From positions 2,227,501 to 2,291,500 of the forward strand of contig NZ_AP026709.1 in NCBI RefSeq assembly GCF_027923765.1: a DNA stretch of 64,000 nucleotides, written 5' to 3'. The DNA is from Pseudodesulfovibrio nedwellii (GTDB taxonomy: Bacteria; Desulfobacterota; Desulfovibrionia; Desulfovibrionales; Desulfovibrionaceae). Below, one piece after another: positions 37,309 to 47,045 of the stretch; positions within the stretch are counted from its first letter, which is position 1, and every line of letters begins with the position of its first letter. A program made the position numbers and the translations under genes. The notes below the pieces were generated by a model that was not told where the DNA came from, made no database searches, and saw nothing but the letters and a program-made list of their open reading frames with translations.

Positions 37309-37731
37309 TCAGATTTCATCCCCTTGCGGCGGAGTCTGTGTCTTTTCATTGAACCGTTCGTCCAATTCCTGCTCCATATTATCCAGAAGCTTCCGGGTCA
37401 ATTCCATCAATCGAGCCAGGTTCTCGTTGACAAAGGATTTTGCCTTTTCATCCAGTTCCTGTTCAAGGGAAGGGGAGGAGGACTCCTCGTCTTCCGAGAC
37501 TGCATCCCGGCTCTTGTCAATTTCAAGCAATGCCTGAATATTTTCCAAATTCTTACGCACCAAGGCGAGTTCTTCCCTGATGGCCGTATCACGTGCTTCA
37601 GATTTAAGCTTCAAGGCTTTGAGTTCAACTTCGACAGCGGCAAGCCGTTCCGAGTCGGCAGCCGGCCCCGAACAAGCAAACAAAACGAATAAAATGCAGA
37701 GAAGTACGGCAATCGAAATGCTTTTCTTCAT
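37309..37731 (-). CDS. Putative coiled-coil lipoprotein
   Basis: Protein of 140 aa. A signal peptide ends at the lipobox LFAC (Cys about residue 20). The rest is rich in Glu, Leu and Lys and predicts coiled coil (about 27-70 and 85-130), split by a Ser/Glu stretch SEDEESSS. ATG 37731 has AAGGAG seven bases upstream, better than ATG 37746. It is cotranscribed with the following lipoprotein gene. It has no recognisable family. Confidence 0.65.
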   Translation of the reverse strand: MKKSISIAVLLCILFVLFACSGPAADSERLAAVEVELKALKLKSEARDTAIREELALVRKNLENIQALLEIDKSRDAVSEDEESSSPSLEQELDEKAKSFVNENLARLMELTRKLLDNMEQELDERFNEKTQTPPQGDEI

Positions 37732-37911
37732 GACTTTCTCCTTCATAGACGATTTTTACCATAGCAGACAATCAACTGACAATCAGTGCAGTCTTCTTCA
37801 CTTACCATCCGTTTTCTCAATGCTCCATCTTGATTTTACATTGAGAGTCAGTACAATGCATAATGTAAGACGCCACTCTTTCAGTGACAAAAAAACGCAA
37901 AGGCATTGGCC

Positions 37912-38370
37912 ATGAAAACATATCACATCCTTGCATTAACGCTCATCCTGTCGTTCATGGCTACTTCGGCTCCGGCCTCCGATTACGTGACCGCGCCTCC
38001 GCCGTCCAGCTTCCGAGGGCTTGAATGGGGCACACAGCTGGCTGATGTGCCGGATATGGCTCCTGTAGCAAAAGCAGGATTCAACAACACCTTTTTCCGG
38101 CCAAACGAGAATTTGAAATTCGGTGAAGCCGAAATAATTTCAGTTGCCTATTATTTCCGCAAAGACAAACTCTACCGCGTAGGAATAGCCTTCAAGGGTC
38201 GTGTCAATCAATTTTTCCTCAAGGACATGCTCTTGCAAAAATATGGTCCAGGAAGAGGCGTGGGATTTCGCTATGGCTGGATGTGGCCGGAATTTTCCAT
38301 CGACCTCTCCTTTGACAACGAGGAAAAGACCGGCGCCCTTTTCTACACCTTTGAAGGCACTCTGGACTAA
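37912..38370 (+). CDS. Putative exported protein
   Basis: Protein of 152 aa. A cleavable signal peptide (about 1-23, ending near PASDY) precedes a small mixed alpha/beta domain (FRGLEWGTQLADVP...) similar in outline to uncharacterised periplasmic proteins. ATG 37912 has AAAGG eight bases upstream. The next gene, a GGDEF protein, starts 22 bp downstream and is probably cotranscribed. I do not recognise a specific function. Confidence 0.6.
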   Translation: MKTYHILALTLILSFMATSAPASDYVTAPPPSSFRGLEWGTQLADVPDMAPVAKAGFNNTFFRPNENLKFGEAEIISVAYYFRKDKLYRVGIAFKGRVNQFFLKDMLLQKYGPGRGVGFRYGWMWPEFSIDLSFDNEEKTGALFYTFEGTLD

Positions 38371-38391
38371 CGCATAGCCCGCACCTATCCC

Positions 38392-39183
38392 ATGAGCACA
38401 GAAAAACACACGACACACAGGCCCAAAGCTCGATACAAGGCGTTCTACATTCTGAGCGTTCTGGCCCTCGCCGCCCTGTTCTGCGTCTCTTTCGGCGTCA
38501 TATATACTCTCATAGTCTCTCCACCAGATAAACCGGAAACCATGATGCGCATGGTTTATCTGATCATGGTCGGAGGGTTCTTCATCCTCGCCGCCCAAGC
38601 CCTGCTTATTCTCAAACGCGTTATGTCAGTCATGGACTGCGATGCTGTTACAGCCGAAGAAATGGCAGAACGTCTCGAACAACTGGCCATTCTCGACGAC
38701 CTGACCAAGGCCTACAATCGGGGCAAGTTTGAATCCGTTACCACGCGAGAACTTGCCAATGTACGCCGATACCAACACGAACTATCAGGTATAATTTTCG
38801 ACGTGGACAACTTCAAAACCATCAACGAAGACCATGGCTACAGCACTGGCGACCGACTTCTGGCCAACTTGGCCCATTATGTCAATGGCAAGCTCAGAAA
38901 CAACGACTATCTGTTCCGTTGGCGCGGCGGGAAATTCATCATCCTCGCTCCGCACACCGAACTAGACAAAGCCGCGTTGGTGGCAGAGAAACTCCGCCAA
39001 ATAGTCTCTCATAAACTCTTTGGCGGAAAAATCAAAATGTCCATATCCCTTGGCGTAGCCCAAGCCAACGCCGAAGATACGACGGACACTTTCATGCAAC
39101 GCCTTCAAGCCGCACTTGCAGGTGCAAAAAATTCTGGCAAAAACCGCGTCGCCATCAATAAGAATGACAGTTCACAGTCTTAA
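38392..39183 (+). CDS. Degenerate GGDEF-domain protein
   Basis: Protein of 263 aa. Two N-terminal membrane helices (about 18-40 and 55-75) precede a GGDEF fold (about 95-258; DDLTKAYNRGKFE, VDNFKTINEDHGYSTGDRLL, ISLGVA all present). The active-site loop reads RWRGGKFI instead of GGDEF/GGEEF, losing the key acidic residues, so catalysis is unlikely. It may bind GTP or c-di-GMP as an effector instead. It follows the secreted-protein gene by 22 bp. Confidence 0.8.
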   Translation: MSTEKHTTHRPKARYKAFYILSVLALAALFCVSFGVIYTLIVSPPDKPETMMRMVYLIMVGGFFILAAQALLILKRVMSVMDCDAVTAEEMAERLEQLAILDDLTKAYNRGKFESVTTRELANVRRYQHELSGIIFDVDNFKTINEDHGYSTGDRLLANLAHYVNGKLRNNDYLFRWRGGKFIILAPHTELDKAALVAEKLRQIVSHKLFGGKIKMSISLGVAQANAEDTTDTFMQRLQAALAGAKNSGKNRVAINKNDSSQS

Positions 39184-39234
39184 CGATCTCCCCGCGGCTT
39201 AATCGACGCGCACACCTTTCCTCCAACAAAAATT

Positions 39235-39263
39235 TTAACAGGCTTCCCCTTGCCCGGTATTAT
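39235..39263 (+). promoter_or_regulatory. Sigma70 promoter of the GGDEF-EAL gene
   Basis: TTAACA (39235-39240), exactly 17 bp, then TATTAT (39258-39263), 57 bp before the ATG at 39320. Confidence 0.75.
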
Positions 39264-39319
39264 GCGCTATGCTCGTATCAATCGATACCGGCCCCTCAAT
39301 AACGGAATAGGATGAGACC

Positions 39320-41809
39320 ATGCCATTCAACAAGCGCGCCTCGATCTTCAAAAACACGCCTGCTCGCGTCATCCTCCCTTCCGCTCTTATGCTTTTCCTT
39401 TTTGCTGGGTCCATTTTCTTCTATTTTCTGCCTTCTCTGGAACACGCTCTCATGCAATCCCAAAAGAACGTTATCAAGGAAATAACCAGTTCTGTCATTG
39501 GTTCGTTAGCCCACCTTCAAACCCAGGTTGAACGAGGCGAACTGACTGAAGAAGTCGCAAAAACAACGGCTAAAGAAATGGTCAAGACCATGCGATACGG
39601 CCAAGACTTCAAAGATTATTTCTGGATATCCGACATGAACGCCATCATGGTCATGCATCCGTACCTTCCAGAACTGGATGGTCAGGACCTCACGGATTTT
39701 CAGGACATGAAAGGCAACCCCGTCTTCAAAAATTTCGCAAAAACCATCCGAGAAAAAGGCGACGGATTTGTCGAATACTACTGGCAGTGGCAGGATCAAC
39801 CAAACCAAATTGCCCACAAGATTTCTTATATCCGCGAATTCAAACCATGGGGATGGATTATCGGGACAGGGCTCTATACCGAGGACGTTGCGGCTAAAAT
39901 CGCAACATACCGAAACAGACTCGCAATTGTTTTCCTTGCCATCCTCGTGGTCGTCACCCTGCTCTCCTTATACATCATTCAACAAATGTTCCTGTCTGAA
40001 AAGAAACGATCCACCATTCAGAATCAACGGGAACGTCTGGTCCGCGTCCTCCAAGAGAGTGAAGAAAGATACCGAACCATCGCGGACTTCGCATATGATT
40101 GGGAAACCTGGGTCGATACCAACGGCTCCATCCTATACTGCTCTCCTGCCTGCGAACGCATCACCGGATATCCCCCTGAAAAATTCTTCACCACCCCGGA
40201 ACTTGTCCGTGACATCATTATTGATGAAGATCTGGCATCTTGGGATGCATACTGCGTCAAAGCCAACACCGACCACGGGGATTCTCTGGATTTTCGCATC
40301 ACATCAGCACACGGCGAAACTCGTTGGCTCGGAGTGGTAGGCAGGGCTGTATCCGGTATCGGGGGCAAGCCGCTGGGCATCCGATTCAGCTTTCGGGACA
40401 TAACAGATCGCAAACTCATGGAAGACCAACTCCGACATCAAGCGCTGCATGATCCATTGACCAACCTGGCCAACCGCACACTCTGCCTGGACCGCATCGA
40501 ACAAGCCATGCACAGAGCTAAACGGCGAGAAAATTATTTTTTTGCTGTCGTCTTTCTGGACCTTGATCGTTTCAAGATCATCAATGACTCACTAGGGCAT
40601 CGCTTCGGGGACATGGTCCTGACTGAAACAGGTGTACGACTGTCTGAAGAAATGCGAGGGCTGGACACTGTTTCCCGATTCGGCGGAGATGAATTCGTCC
40701 TGCTTCTCGATGAACTCTCCAGTCCCGGCGAAGCCATACGAATTATCAAACGCATCCGTGAAAAAATGTCCAAACCCTTCCGTTTCAGCGGCAGCGAAGT
40801 ACAGACAACAGCCAGTTTTGGCATTGTTCTCAGCCCCGTGATCGACATCAAACCGGCTGATGTACTTCAACATGCAAACATTGCCATGCACCGCGCCAAA
40901 GAAGCAGGACGTAATCGATTCAAGGTCTTTACCGAACGCATGCTGGAAACTGCAGTAGACCAACTGACACTCGAAAACGATATGCGTCGCGGACTTAAAT
41001 CCAACGAATTTCATCTGGCCTACCAACCCATTTTGAATCTGGACAACTCCGACCTGATAGGCTTTGAAGCATTAGCCAGATGGAGTCACCCTAGGCGAGG
41101 CAATATTCCACCGTCAGAGTTCATCCCCATGGCTGAAGAATCAGGACTTATTATCCAACTCGGCGAGTGGGTGTTGCGTAAGGCGCTGGAAACTCTCGCT
41201 CAATGGCGTGAAAAATCACCTGGCGCAGAGAATGTCTATATGTCCGTCAATCTCTCAAGCAAACAATTCACCCGGCTCGAGCTCGATAAGATGGTCGTCA
41301 AGGCGTTGAAAGACCACGACCTTCCACCATCATGCCTCCAACTGGAAATCACTGAGTCAGCCATCATGGATAACACGGAATCCGCCATTCGCTCGCTCCA
41401 CCGTTTGCGCAAGGCTGGCATCCACTTTTCCATTGACGACTTTGGCACAGGGTATTCTTCACTGTCACAGCTTCAACAATTGCCGGTCGACACACTCAAA
41501 GTGGACCGCGCCTTTATTTCTCGCATGAAAACAGACCCCGAGAATATGGAGATCGTCCGCGCCGTTATTGCTTTGGCTCATTCTCTTGAATTGAACGTCA
41601 TTGCCGAGGGCGTTGAAGACCCAGACCAGCTCTGTTCACTCATGGATCTAAATTGCCAATGCGTTCAAGGATTTTTCTTCCATGAACCCATGACCAACAC
41701 AAAAGCTCTGGAACTCATTGAACGACGGAGTAATAAAGGGAGTGGGACTTCTAAAAATAAATTGGAACAAGCCAAACGGGACTGCAAAAAGGACAAAGGA
41801 AATAAGTAA
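39320..41809 (+). CDS. sCache-PAS-GGDEF-EAL c-di-GMP enzyme
   Basis: Protein of 829 aa. One N-terminal membrane helix, an extracytoplasmic sCache_2 domain (about 45-195, with YFWI...MVMHPYLPELDGQDL...GWIIGTGLY), a second helix near 200-220, a PAS (about 245-370), an active GGDEF (GGDEF motif about 455, RGLD I-site five residues before it) and an EAL domain (FEALARWSHP, NLSSKQF, LEITESA, DDFGTGYSS, IAEGVE, with catalytic acids intact). It should make and degrade c-di-GMP under control of a small external ligand. Its promoter is good. Confidence 0.92.
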   Translation: MPFNKRASIFKNTPARVILPSALMLFLFAGSIFFYFLPSLEHALMQSQKNVIKEITSSVIGSLAHLQTQVERGELTEEVAKTTAKEMVKTMRYGQDFKDYFWISDMNAIMVMHPYLPELDGQDLTDFQDMKGNPVFKNFAKTIREKGDGFVEYYWQWQDQPNQIAHKISYIREFKPWGWIIGTGLYTEDVAAKIATYRNRLAIVFLAILVVVTLLSLYIIQQMFLSEKKRSTIQNQRERLVRVLQESEERYRTIADFAYDWETWVDTNGSILYCSPACERITGYPPEKFFTTPELVRDIIIDEDLASWDAYCVKANTDHGDSLDFRITSAHGETRWLGVVGRAVSGIGGKPLGIRFSFRDITDRKLMEDQLRHQALHDPLTNLANRTLCLDRIEQAMHRAKRRENYFFAVVFLDLDRFKIINDSLGHRFGDMVLTETGVRLSEEMRGLDTVSRFGGDEFVLLLDELSSPGEAIRIIKRIREKMSKPFRFSGSEVQTTASFGIVLSPVIDIKPADVLQHANIAMHRAKEAGRNRFKVFTERMLETAVDQLTLENDMRRGLKSNEFHLAYQPILNLDNSDLIGFEALARWSHPRRGNIPPSEFIPMAEESGLIIQLGEWVLRKALETLAQWREKSPGAENVYMSVNLSSKQFTRLELDKMVVKALKDHDLPPSCLQLEITESAIMDNTESAIRSLHRLRKAGIHFSIDDFGTGYSSLSQLQQLPVDTLKVDRAFISRMKTDPENMEIVRAVIALAHSLELNVIAEGVEDPDQLCSLMDLNCQCVQGFFFHEPMTNTKALELIERRSNKGSGTSKNKLEQAKRDCKKDKGNK

Positions 41810-41813
41810 TCAA

Positions 41814-41865
41814 TGCAAGAAAGCCTTCCGAAAGTAATACTTTCAGAAGGCTTTCTTGCATTTTT
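41814..41865 (+). terminator. Terminator of the GGDEF-EAL gene
   Basis: A near-perfect stem TGCAAGAAAGCCTTC...GAAGGCTTTCTTGCA around AAAGT/ACTTT, then TTTTT. It also lies just after the stop of livF on the opposite strand. Confidence 0.88.
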
Positions 41866-41875
41866 ATACGTGTAG

Positions 41876-42598
41876 TTATTCGCCGAGATATGCCTTTCTG
41901 ATATCAGGATTGGACAGCAGTTTGTGTGCGTCGTCCTCCATGACCACCTTACCGGTTTCCAAAACATACCCACGCTGTGCGGCCTGCAAAGCAAGATTGG
42001 CATTCTGTTCAACCAACACCACGGTCACACCTTGACTGTTTATCATCTTCACGATGTCGAAAATCTGCTTGACGAGCAATGGGGCTAACCCCATGGACGG
42101 CTCATCCAAAAGCAAAACTTTGGGACGGCTCATAAGGGCACGGGCCATGGCCAGCATTTGCTGCTCACCACCGGATAGAGTGCCGCCGAGCTGTTTGCGC
42201 CGCTCCCGAAGCTTCGGGAACAAATCAAACACGCGCTCCACGTCTTCCTTGATATTCGACGAGTCAGTGCGAAAAAACGCGCCCATGTCGAGATTCTCCA
42301 ACACGGTCAAACGCGGAAAAATACGACGGCCCTCGGGTACCTGACATAATCCCATGGTGGGCAATACTTCGGACCCAACGTCGTTAATGCGTTTACCTTT
42401 GTAGAGGATATCGCCCTCCACGGCCTTGATTATATTGCAGATCGTCATCAACGTAGTAGACTTTCCGGCACCGTTAGCCCCAATGATGGAAACGATCTCA
42501 CCATCATAGACCTTGAGCGAGATACTCTTCAACGCCTGGATGCGACCATAGGCCGAAACCACATTCTTCAATTCCAATATAGGTGTCTTATCCGCCAT
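41876..42598 (-). CDS. livF: Branched-chain amino acid ABC transporter ATP-binding protein LivF
   Basis: ATPase subunit of 240 aa. Walker A GANGAGKST (about residues 37-45), signature LSGGEQQML (about 140), Walker B LLLDEPSMGLAP and an H-loop region typical of the LivF branch (end KAYLGE). It energises the LivHM permease. It is last of the livG-K-H-M-F series on this strand. No strong SD before ATG 42598. Confidence 0.95.
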   Translation of the reverse strand: MADKTPILELKNVVSAYGRIQALKSISLKVYDGEIVSIIGANGAGKSTTLMTICNIIKAVEGDILYKGKRINDVGSEVLPTMGLCQVPEGRRIFPRLTVLENLDMGAFFRTDSSNIKEDVERVFDLFPKLRERRKQLGGTLSGGEQQMLAMARALMSRPKVLLLDEPSMGLAPLLVKQIFDIVKMINSQGVTVVLVEQNANLALQAAQRGYVLETGKVVMEDDAHKLLSNPDIRKAYLGE

Positions 42599-42611
42599 AA
42601 TTCTACTTTAA

Positions 42612-43802
42612 TTACTCCGCTTCTTCGGAACGGCGTCCGACACGTTTTGCAGGCCAGATACCAGCCGGACGAATAAGCATCATAAGAGTCATGACACCAC
42701 CGAACACGAGCATTCGGTATAACTCCAGCCCTCTGAACATCTCAGGTAAAGCCACCAAGGCAAGAACGCCGAGGATAACACCCGGGATGGACCCCATGCC
42801 ACCAAGCACAACCATGGCGAGCACCATTGCGGATTCCAGAAAGGAAAAGGACTCAGGTCCCACAAATTTCATACGCGCGGCAAAAAAGGCACCAGCAAAC
42901 CCGGCGAATGTTGCACCCATGGCATACGCCAAAAGCTTCAGAAGAAACGTATTCACACCCATAAGTTCCGCAGCCGTCTCATCCTCACGAATGGCTTCCC
43001 AGGCACGCCCGATGCGCGAATAGTTCAACCGATATACCGCAAGAATGGTGAATACCGCGATAGCCAGAATGACATAATACATGGACCAAAGCGGTTTGAA
43101 ATTGAAACCGAACAGCTCAGGGCGAGGAATGGACAATATACCATTTGGACCATTTGTCAGTGCCATCCAGTTGTTCAGGATAAGCCGGACGATCTCACCG
43201 AATCCGAGGGTGACGATAGCCAGATAATCGCCACGCATACGCAGTGTCGGATACCCGATTATACAACCGGCAATGGCAGCAGTCAGTGCGGATATGGGCA
43301 GACACAGCCAGAACGACAGCCCGAAATGCAGGCTCATGAGGGCATAGGTATATGCACCGACGCCATAAAAGGCGATATATCCAAGATCGAGCAGACCGGC
43401 CAAACCGACAACAATATTCAAACCAAGTCCGAGACAGATATAAATAAGCACGGAAATGGACACATCGTGAGCATACCGGCCAGTGACCAACGGGAAAATG
43501 ATGGCAAGAGCAAGGACAATGGTCAGCAAAATCCAACGAGGTGTTTTCTCATAGGCCTGCCCCAAAACTCCAGTTGCGGACTTGAGGGGCGTGCCCACCA
43601 TATCCAGATGACCGGCTTCCTTGACCTGATAGAAGAACATGATGAAGACAGCAGCCACAGCCACATAGCCGAAGACCTTGAACGTCTTGCCGAATTCCAG
43701 TCCCTCTGGAGTGATACCGAGCAACGGCCACAGCAGAATGAGAAACCAGATCAGGCCGACACCGCAGCCTATCCATAATTTTTTAGACTCGCGTATCGTC
43801 AA
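42612..43802 (-). CDS. livM: Branched-chain amino acid ABC transporter permease LivM
   Basis: Inner-membrane permease of 396 aa with about ten hydrophobic helices and the motif RDDETAAELMGV variant (REDETAAELMGV, about residue 290) of the LivHM EAA-like loop. An extended N-terminus (about 90 residues) precedes the core. The start is a TTG at 43802 with GGGAGA six bases upstream, inside the end of livH (20-bp overlap), implying translational coupling. Confidence 0.93.
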   Translation of the reverse strand: MTIRESKKLWIGCGVGLIWFLILLWPLLGITPEGLEFGKTFKVFGYVAVAAVFIMFFYQVKEAGHLDMVGTPLKSATGVLGQAYEKTPRWILLTIVLALAIIFPLVTGRYAHDVSISVLIYICLGLGLNIVVGLAGLLDLGYIAFYGVGAYTYALMSLHFGLSFWLCLPISALTAAIAGCIIGYPTLRMRGDYLAIVTLGFGEIVRLILNNWMALTNGPNGILSIPRPELFGFNFKPLWSMYYVILAIAVFTILAVYRLNYSRIGRAWEAIREDETAAELMGVNTFLLKLLAYAMGATFAGFAGAFFAARMKFVGPESFSFLESAMVLAMVVLGGMGSIPGVILGVLALVALPEMFRGLELYRMLVFGGVMTLMMLIRPAGIWPAKRVGRRSEEAE

Positions 43803-44691
43803 CGTTCTCTCCCATAATGCCGGTGGGTCGGAAATACAGCACGGCGATCAAAATAATGAAGGCGAACACATCCTTGTACTCACCGGAAATGTATCCGGCG
43901 GCAAAGATCTCAACCATGCCGATAATCAGCCCGCCAACAAGCGCGCCGGTAATGTTGCCGATACCGCCGAGCACGGCTGCGGCAAAAGCCTTGATTCCGG
44001 GAACGAATCCCATGGAATAGTTAACCGAGCCATAATACAGGCCGACCATGATACCCGCTGCCGCAGCCAACCCCGCGCCGATGGCGAAAGTAATAGCAAT
44101 GATGCGGTTGGAATTGATACCTACCAGCGCGGACATGATCTTGTCCTGTGATGTGGCACGCATGGCACGTCCTATGCGGGTCTTGAAGACCAACACGTTC
44201 AGCCCAACCAGAAGTACTGCGGTCAAGGCCACAATGAAAATCTGCATATAGGAAACTGAGACCAGCCCCCATTCGAATCCACCGGATGTAATTTCCGTGG
44301 GATATGCCTTGTCATAGACGCCCTGGGTAAGCATAAGCCCATTTTGCAGAAAAATGGACATACCGAGCGCGGCCAGAAGCGCGGCCAGTCGAGAGGCCTG
44401 TCTGAGCGGCTTGTAGGCGAGCTGCTCCACGGCCATGGCAAGCAAAGCACAGTATCCCATGGACAGAACCAGCGCGATGGCCAGACAGGCATATGGGTGC
44501 AGGCCTTGCGCGGCCAGATAAGAAATCAGGATCACGCCCATATACCCACCCGCAGCAAAAAATTCACCGTGAGCAAAGTTGATGAGCTGAATGATGCCGT
44601 AGACCATGGTATACCCCAAGGCTATCAGTGCATAGACACCGCCAAGGGTGATACCGTTGATCAACTGCTGTATGAAAAATTCTAAATCCAT
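43783..44691 (-). CDS. livH: Branched-chain amino acid ABC transporter permease LivH
   Basis: Inner-membrane permease of 302 aa beginning LINGITLGGVYALIALGYTMVYGI and carrying ATSQDKIMSALVGI, both typical of LivH. It pairs with LivM in the membrane. Its start follows the livK stop by 63 bp, a gap occupied by a stable hairpin, and its end overlaps livM. Confidence 0.95.
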   Translation of the reverse strand: MDLEFFIQQLINGITLGGVYALIALGYTMVYGIIQLINFAHGEFFAAGGYMGVILISYLAAQGLHPYACLAIALVLSMGYCALLAMAVEQLAYKPLRQASRLAALLAALGMSIFLQNGLMLTQGVYDKAYPTEITSGGFEWGLVSVSYMQIFIVALTAVLLVGLNVLVFKTRIGRAMRATSQDKIMSALVGINSNRIIAITFAIGAGLAAAAGIMVGLYYGSVNYSMGFVPGIKAFAAAVLGGIGNITGALVGGLIIGMVEIFAAGYISGEYKDVFAFIILIAVLYFRPTGIMGENVDDTRV

Positions 44692-44705
44692 GGTGTTCCA
44701 GTATC

Positions 44706-44731
44706 CGGGGCCCTGCTCAAGCAGGGCCCCG
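44706..44731 (-). other. Stable hairpin between livK and livH
   Basis: CGGGGCCCTGC (44706-44716), loop TCAA, GCAGGGCCCCG (44721-44731): a perfect 11-bp GC-rich stem without a T-run. It probably limits read-through or protects the binding-protein mRNA, letting livK be made in excess. Confidence 0.65.
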
Positions 44732-44754
44732 ATTTGGTTGCAATCTGGTGTATA

Positions 44755-45906
44755 TTAATACTTTTCGCCGGTCAGAGAATTCCAGTACGGAGTAAACTCG
44801 CCGTTGATAACCTTGTACACGGTGTAGTTGGAGCCGGAATCACCGTTTTCCACATAGCTGAGCTGTTTGGAAGCGCCGGTAAAATCGAGCTTCAACAGTT
44901 CTTCGCGGACCTTGGAAGGTTCCGTGGTTCCAGCGGCCTTGACTGCCAGCATATATGCCATGGCGGAGTCAAAGGAATATGCTGAGTATGCACCAGGTTC
45001 ATTACCGGTCTTGGCCTTATACTTGGTCAAGAATTCAATATATTTCGGAGCGTCTTTATCAATTGCACCGAAAGTACAATACATGCCATCGGAATCACCC
45101 TTGGCAATTTCGATGAGTTTGGGATGATAAACAGCGTCCTGTCCCATCAAAGTAGCAGTGATACCCATACGCTTGGCCTGAAGAACCATGAGCGCACCAG
45201 TGGCGGAGTTCTGCAAGGAGATATAAAAGAGATCCGGGTTAGCGGCTTTGACCTTGGTCAGCACAGCCGAAAAGTCCTTGTCGCCCTGATTCACATGGTC
45301 ATGTTCCAAAACGTTGATACCAGCGGCGGTGGCGGCGGTGGCAACACCTTCAGCAAGTCCCTGTGAATATGTGGTCTTATCGTCAACGATAAAGACAGAC
45401 TTTACATTTTCAACGTCTGTCATGAATTTAACAGCTGCCGGAGCCTGATGGTCATCACGACCACAGGTACGGAACATATAAGGCAAACCACGCTCGGTCA
45501 CCTTGGGGTTGGTAGACCCCGGAGTGATCATAATAATATTTTCTTCAGCCAAAGTCTCGGAAGCAGGGATGGTAGAGCTGGAGCAATATGAACCGACAAC
45601 ACCCGTAACTTCTTCGTTTATGAGCTTGTTTGCAGCAGCCACGGCCTGTTTGGGATCACACGCAGTATCCTGAGGAAAGACTTGAATATCGGTAAATCCG
45701 GGAATCCCACCCTCAGCCTTGATAACTTCAACGGCAATCTCTGTGCCCTGACGAATATCGTTACCATCAGCAGCATACGGGCCAGTCAGCGGGGACATGG
45801 TACCGATCTTGAGAATCTGTTCGGCTTTTTTCTCTTCGCCGCCGCAGCCCGCGAGCAGCAGACCAAGAGCAGCCAGAGCCACTACCAGTACGAGTAAACG
45901 TTTCAT
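44755..45906 (-). CDS. livK: Branched-chain amino acid-binding lipoprotein LivK
   Basis: Substrate-binding protein of 383 aa with a lipoprotein signal (LLLAGCGG, Cys about residue 21) and a type-I periplasmic-binding fold (LKIGTMSPLTGPYAADG..., GVVGSYCSSSTIPAS, MFRTCGRDDHQAP). It delivers leucine/isoleucine/valine or related amino acids to LivHM; exact ligand unknown. ATG 45906 has GGAGAGA upstream, preferred over 45921. Second gene in the cluster, after livG. Confidence 0.93.
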   Translation of the reverse strand: MKRLLVLVVALAALGLLLAGCGGEEKKAEQILKIGTMSPLTGPYAADGNDIRQGTEIAVEVIKAEGGIPGFTDIQVFPQDTACDPKQAVAAANKLINEEVTGVVGSYCSSSTIPASETLAEENIIMITPGSTNPKVTERGLPYMFRTCGRDDHQAPAAVKFMTDVENVKSVFIVDDKTTYSQGLAEGVATAATAAGINVLEHDHVNQGDKDFSAVLTKVKAANPDLFYISLQNSATGALMVLQAKRMGITATLMGQDAVYHPKLIEIAKGDSDGMYCTFGAIDKDAPKYIEFLTKYKAKTGNEPGAYSAYSFDSAMAYMLAVKAAGTTEPSKVREELLKLDFTGASKQLSYVENGDSGSNYTVYKVINGEFTPYWNSLTGEKY

Positions 45907-45945
45907 AAACACTCTCTCCATTCGTTGCGGTTGCAGCCAGCCTCT

Positions 45946-46701
45946 CTACTGGCCCAAATATGCTTCAATTACTTCAGGATTCTTCTGAATTTCTTCAGGC
46001 AGTCCTTCCGCAATCATCACCCCATGATCGAGAACAACGATTCTATTGCATATGCCCATAACGACCTTCATATCATGCTCCACCATAAGCACGTTAATGC
46101 CGAGGTCGGTGATATGGCCGATAAATTCCATCAACTCCAAAGATTCTGCCGGATTCAAACCAGCCGCAGGTTCATCAAGTAAAAGTGTGTGCGGTTCACT
46201 CGACAAGGCACGGGCTATCTCGAGTCTCCGCTGATGACCATACGGCAGATTGGAAGCCACCTCATCGGAGATGTCACCCAGTCCCATGAACTCAAGGGCT
46301 TTTTGCGATTTCTCGATGATGCGCTCTTCTTCCCGCTTCTGACCGGGACTGCGCAAAATCGCACCGATAACACCGCTTTTTGACCGGCTATGCTGGGCCA
46401 CCATGCAGTTCTCCAGCGCCGTCATATTCTGAAAAAGCCTGATATTCTGAAAAGTACGGGCTACGCCCATGGAAAGGACTTGATACGGTCGGCGGCCCGT
46501 AATGGTCGTCCCGTCATAGGACACAGTGCCACTCGAAGCCGTATATACGCCAGTGATGACATTGAAGACAGTCGTTTTCCCCGCTCCGTTGGGGCCGATC
46601 AATCCGACGACCTCGCCCTTACCCACGGAAAAGGAAACGTCGGTCAAAGCTTGTAGCCCACCGAATCGGACACATATGTCGTCAAGAATAAGATTTGCCA
46701 T
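45946..46701 (-). CDS. livG: Branched-chain amino acid ABC transporter ATP-binding protein LivG
   Basis: ATPase subunit of 251 aa. Walker A GPNGAGKTT (about residues 36-44), signature near LPYGHQRRLEIARAL, Walker B LLLDEPAAGLNP, and the end EVIEAYLGQ fit LivG. The frame is open to 46767, but ATG 46701 starts the typical N-terminus (MANLILDDICVRFGG) with TTGGAA upstream. First gene of the liv operon. Confidence 0.94.
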   Translation of the reverse strand: MANLILDDICVRFGGLQALTDVSFSVGKGEVVGLIGPNGAGKTTVFNVITGVYTASSGTVSYDGTTITGRRPYQVLSMGVARTFQNIRLFQNMTALENCMVAQHSRSKSGVIGAILRSPGQKREEERIIEKSQKALEFMGLGDISDEVASNLPYGHQRRLEIARALSSEPHTLLLDEPAAGLNPAESLELMEFIGHITDLGINVLMVEHDMKVVMGICNRIVVLDHGVMIAEGLPEEIQKNPEVIEAYLGQ

Positions 46702-47045
46702 ACAATTCCAATGAAAGAGTAGTATCATGCACTCCCGAGTGGGAGTCTCCGAGCCATTCCAATGCAATCATATGAAATGACGAACTTTTTACAGGGGCTA
46801 TATTTATTACCCCATTTAAAAAAAAATGTCTAACTCACGTTGAAACAATTGATAAACAGAGTAATATTTAGCCAACTTCACAAAACACAGAATTTCATTC
46901 AGAATTGATCACGCTTTTTTCAAACAAACGTGATAATTGTTGCGAATTCTCATTCTTTCGAATCCGTGGAAAAACCAACGCGTGCGCTTTTCTTCTTTTC
47001 GCGGATGCGATAATCCCTTGCCAGACATCAAAGAGGAGAGTCCAA
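46702..47045. other. Intergenic promoter region of liv and the dehydrogenase gene
   Basis: About 340 bp, very AT-rich between 46790 and 46930, separating divergent genes. No clear promoter match or structured element stands out. Confidence 0.5.
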
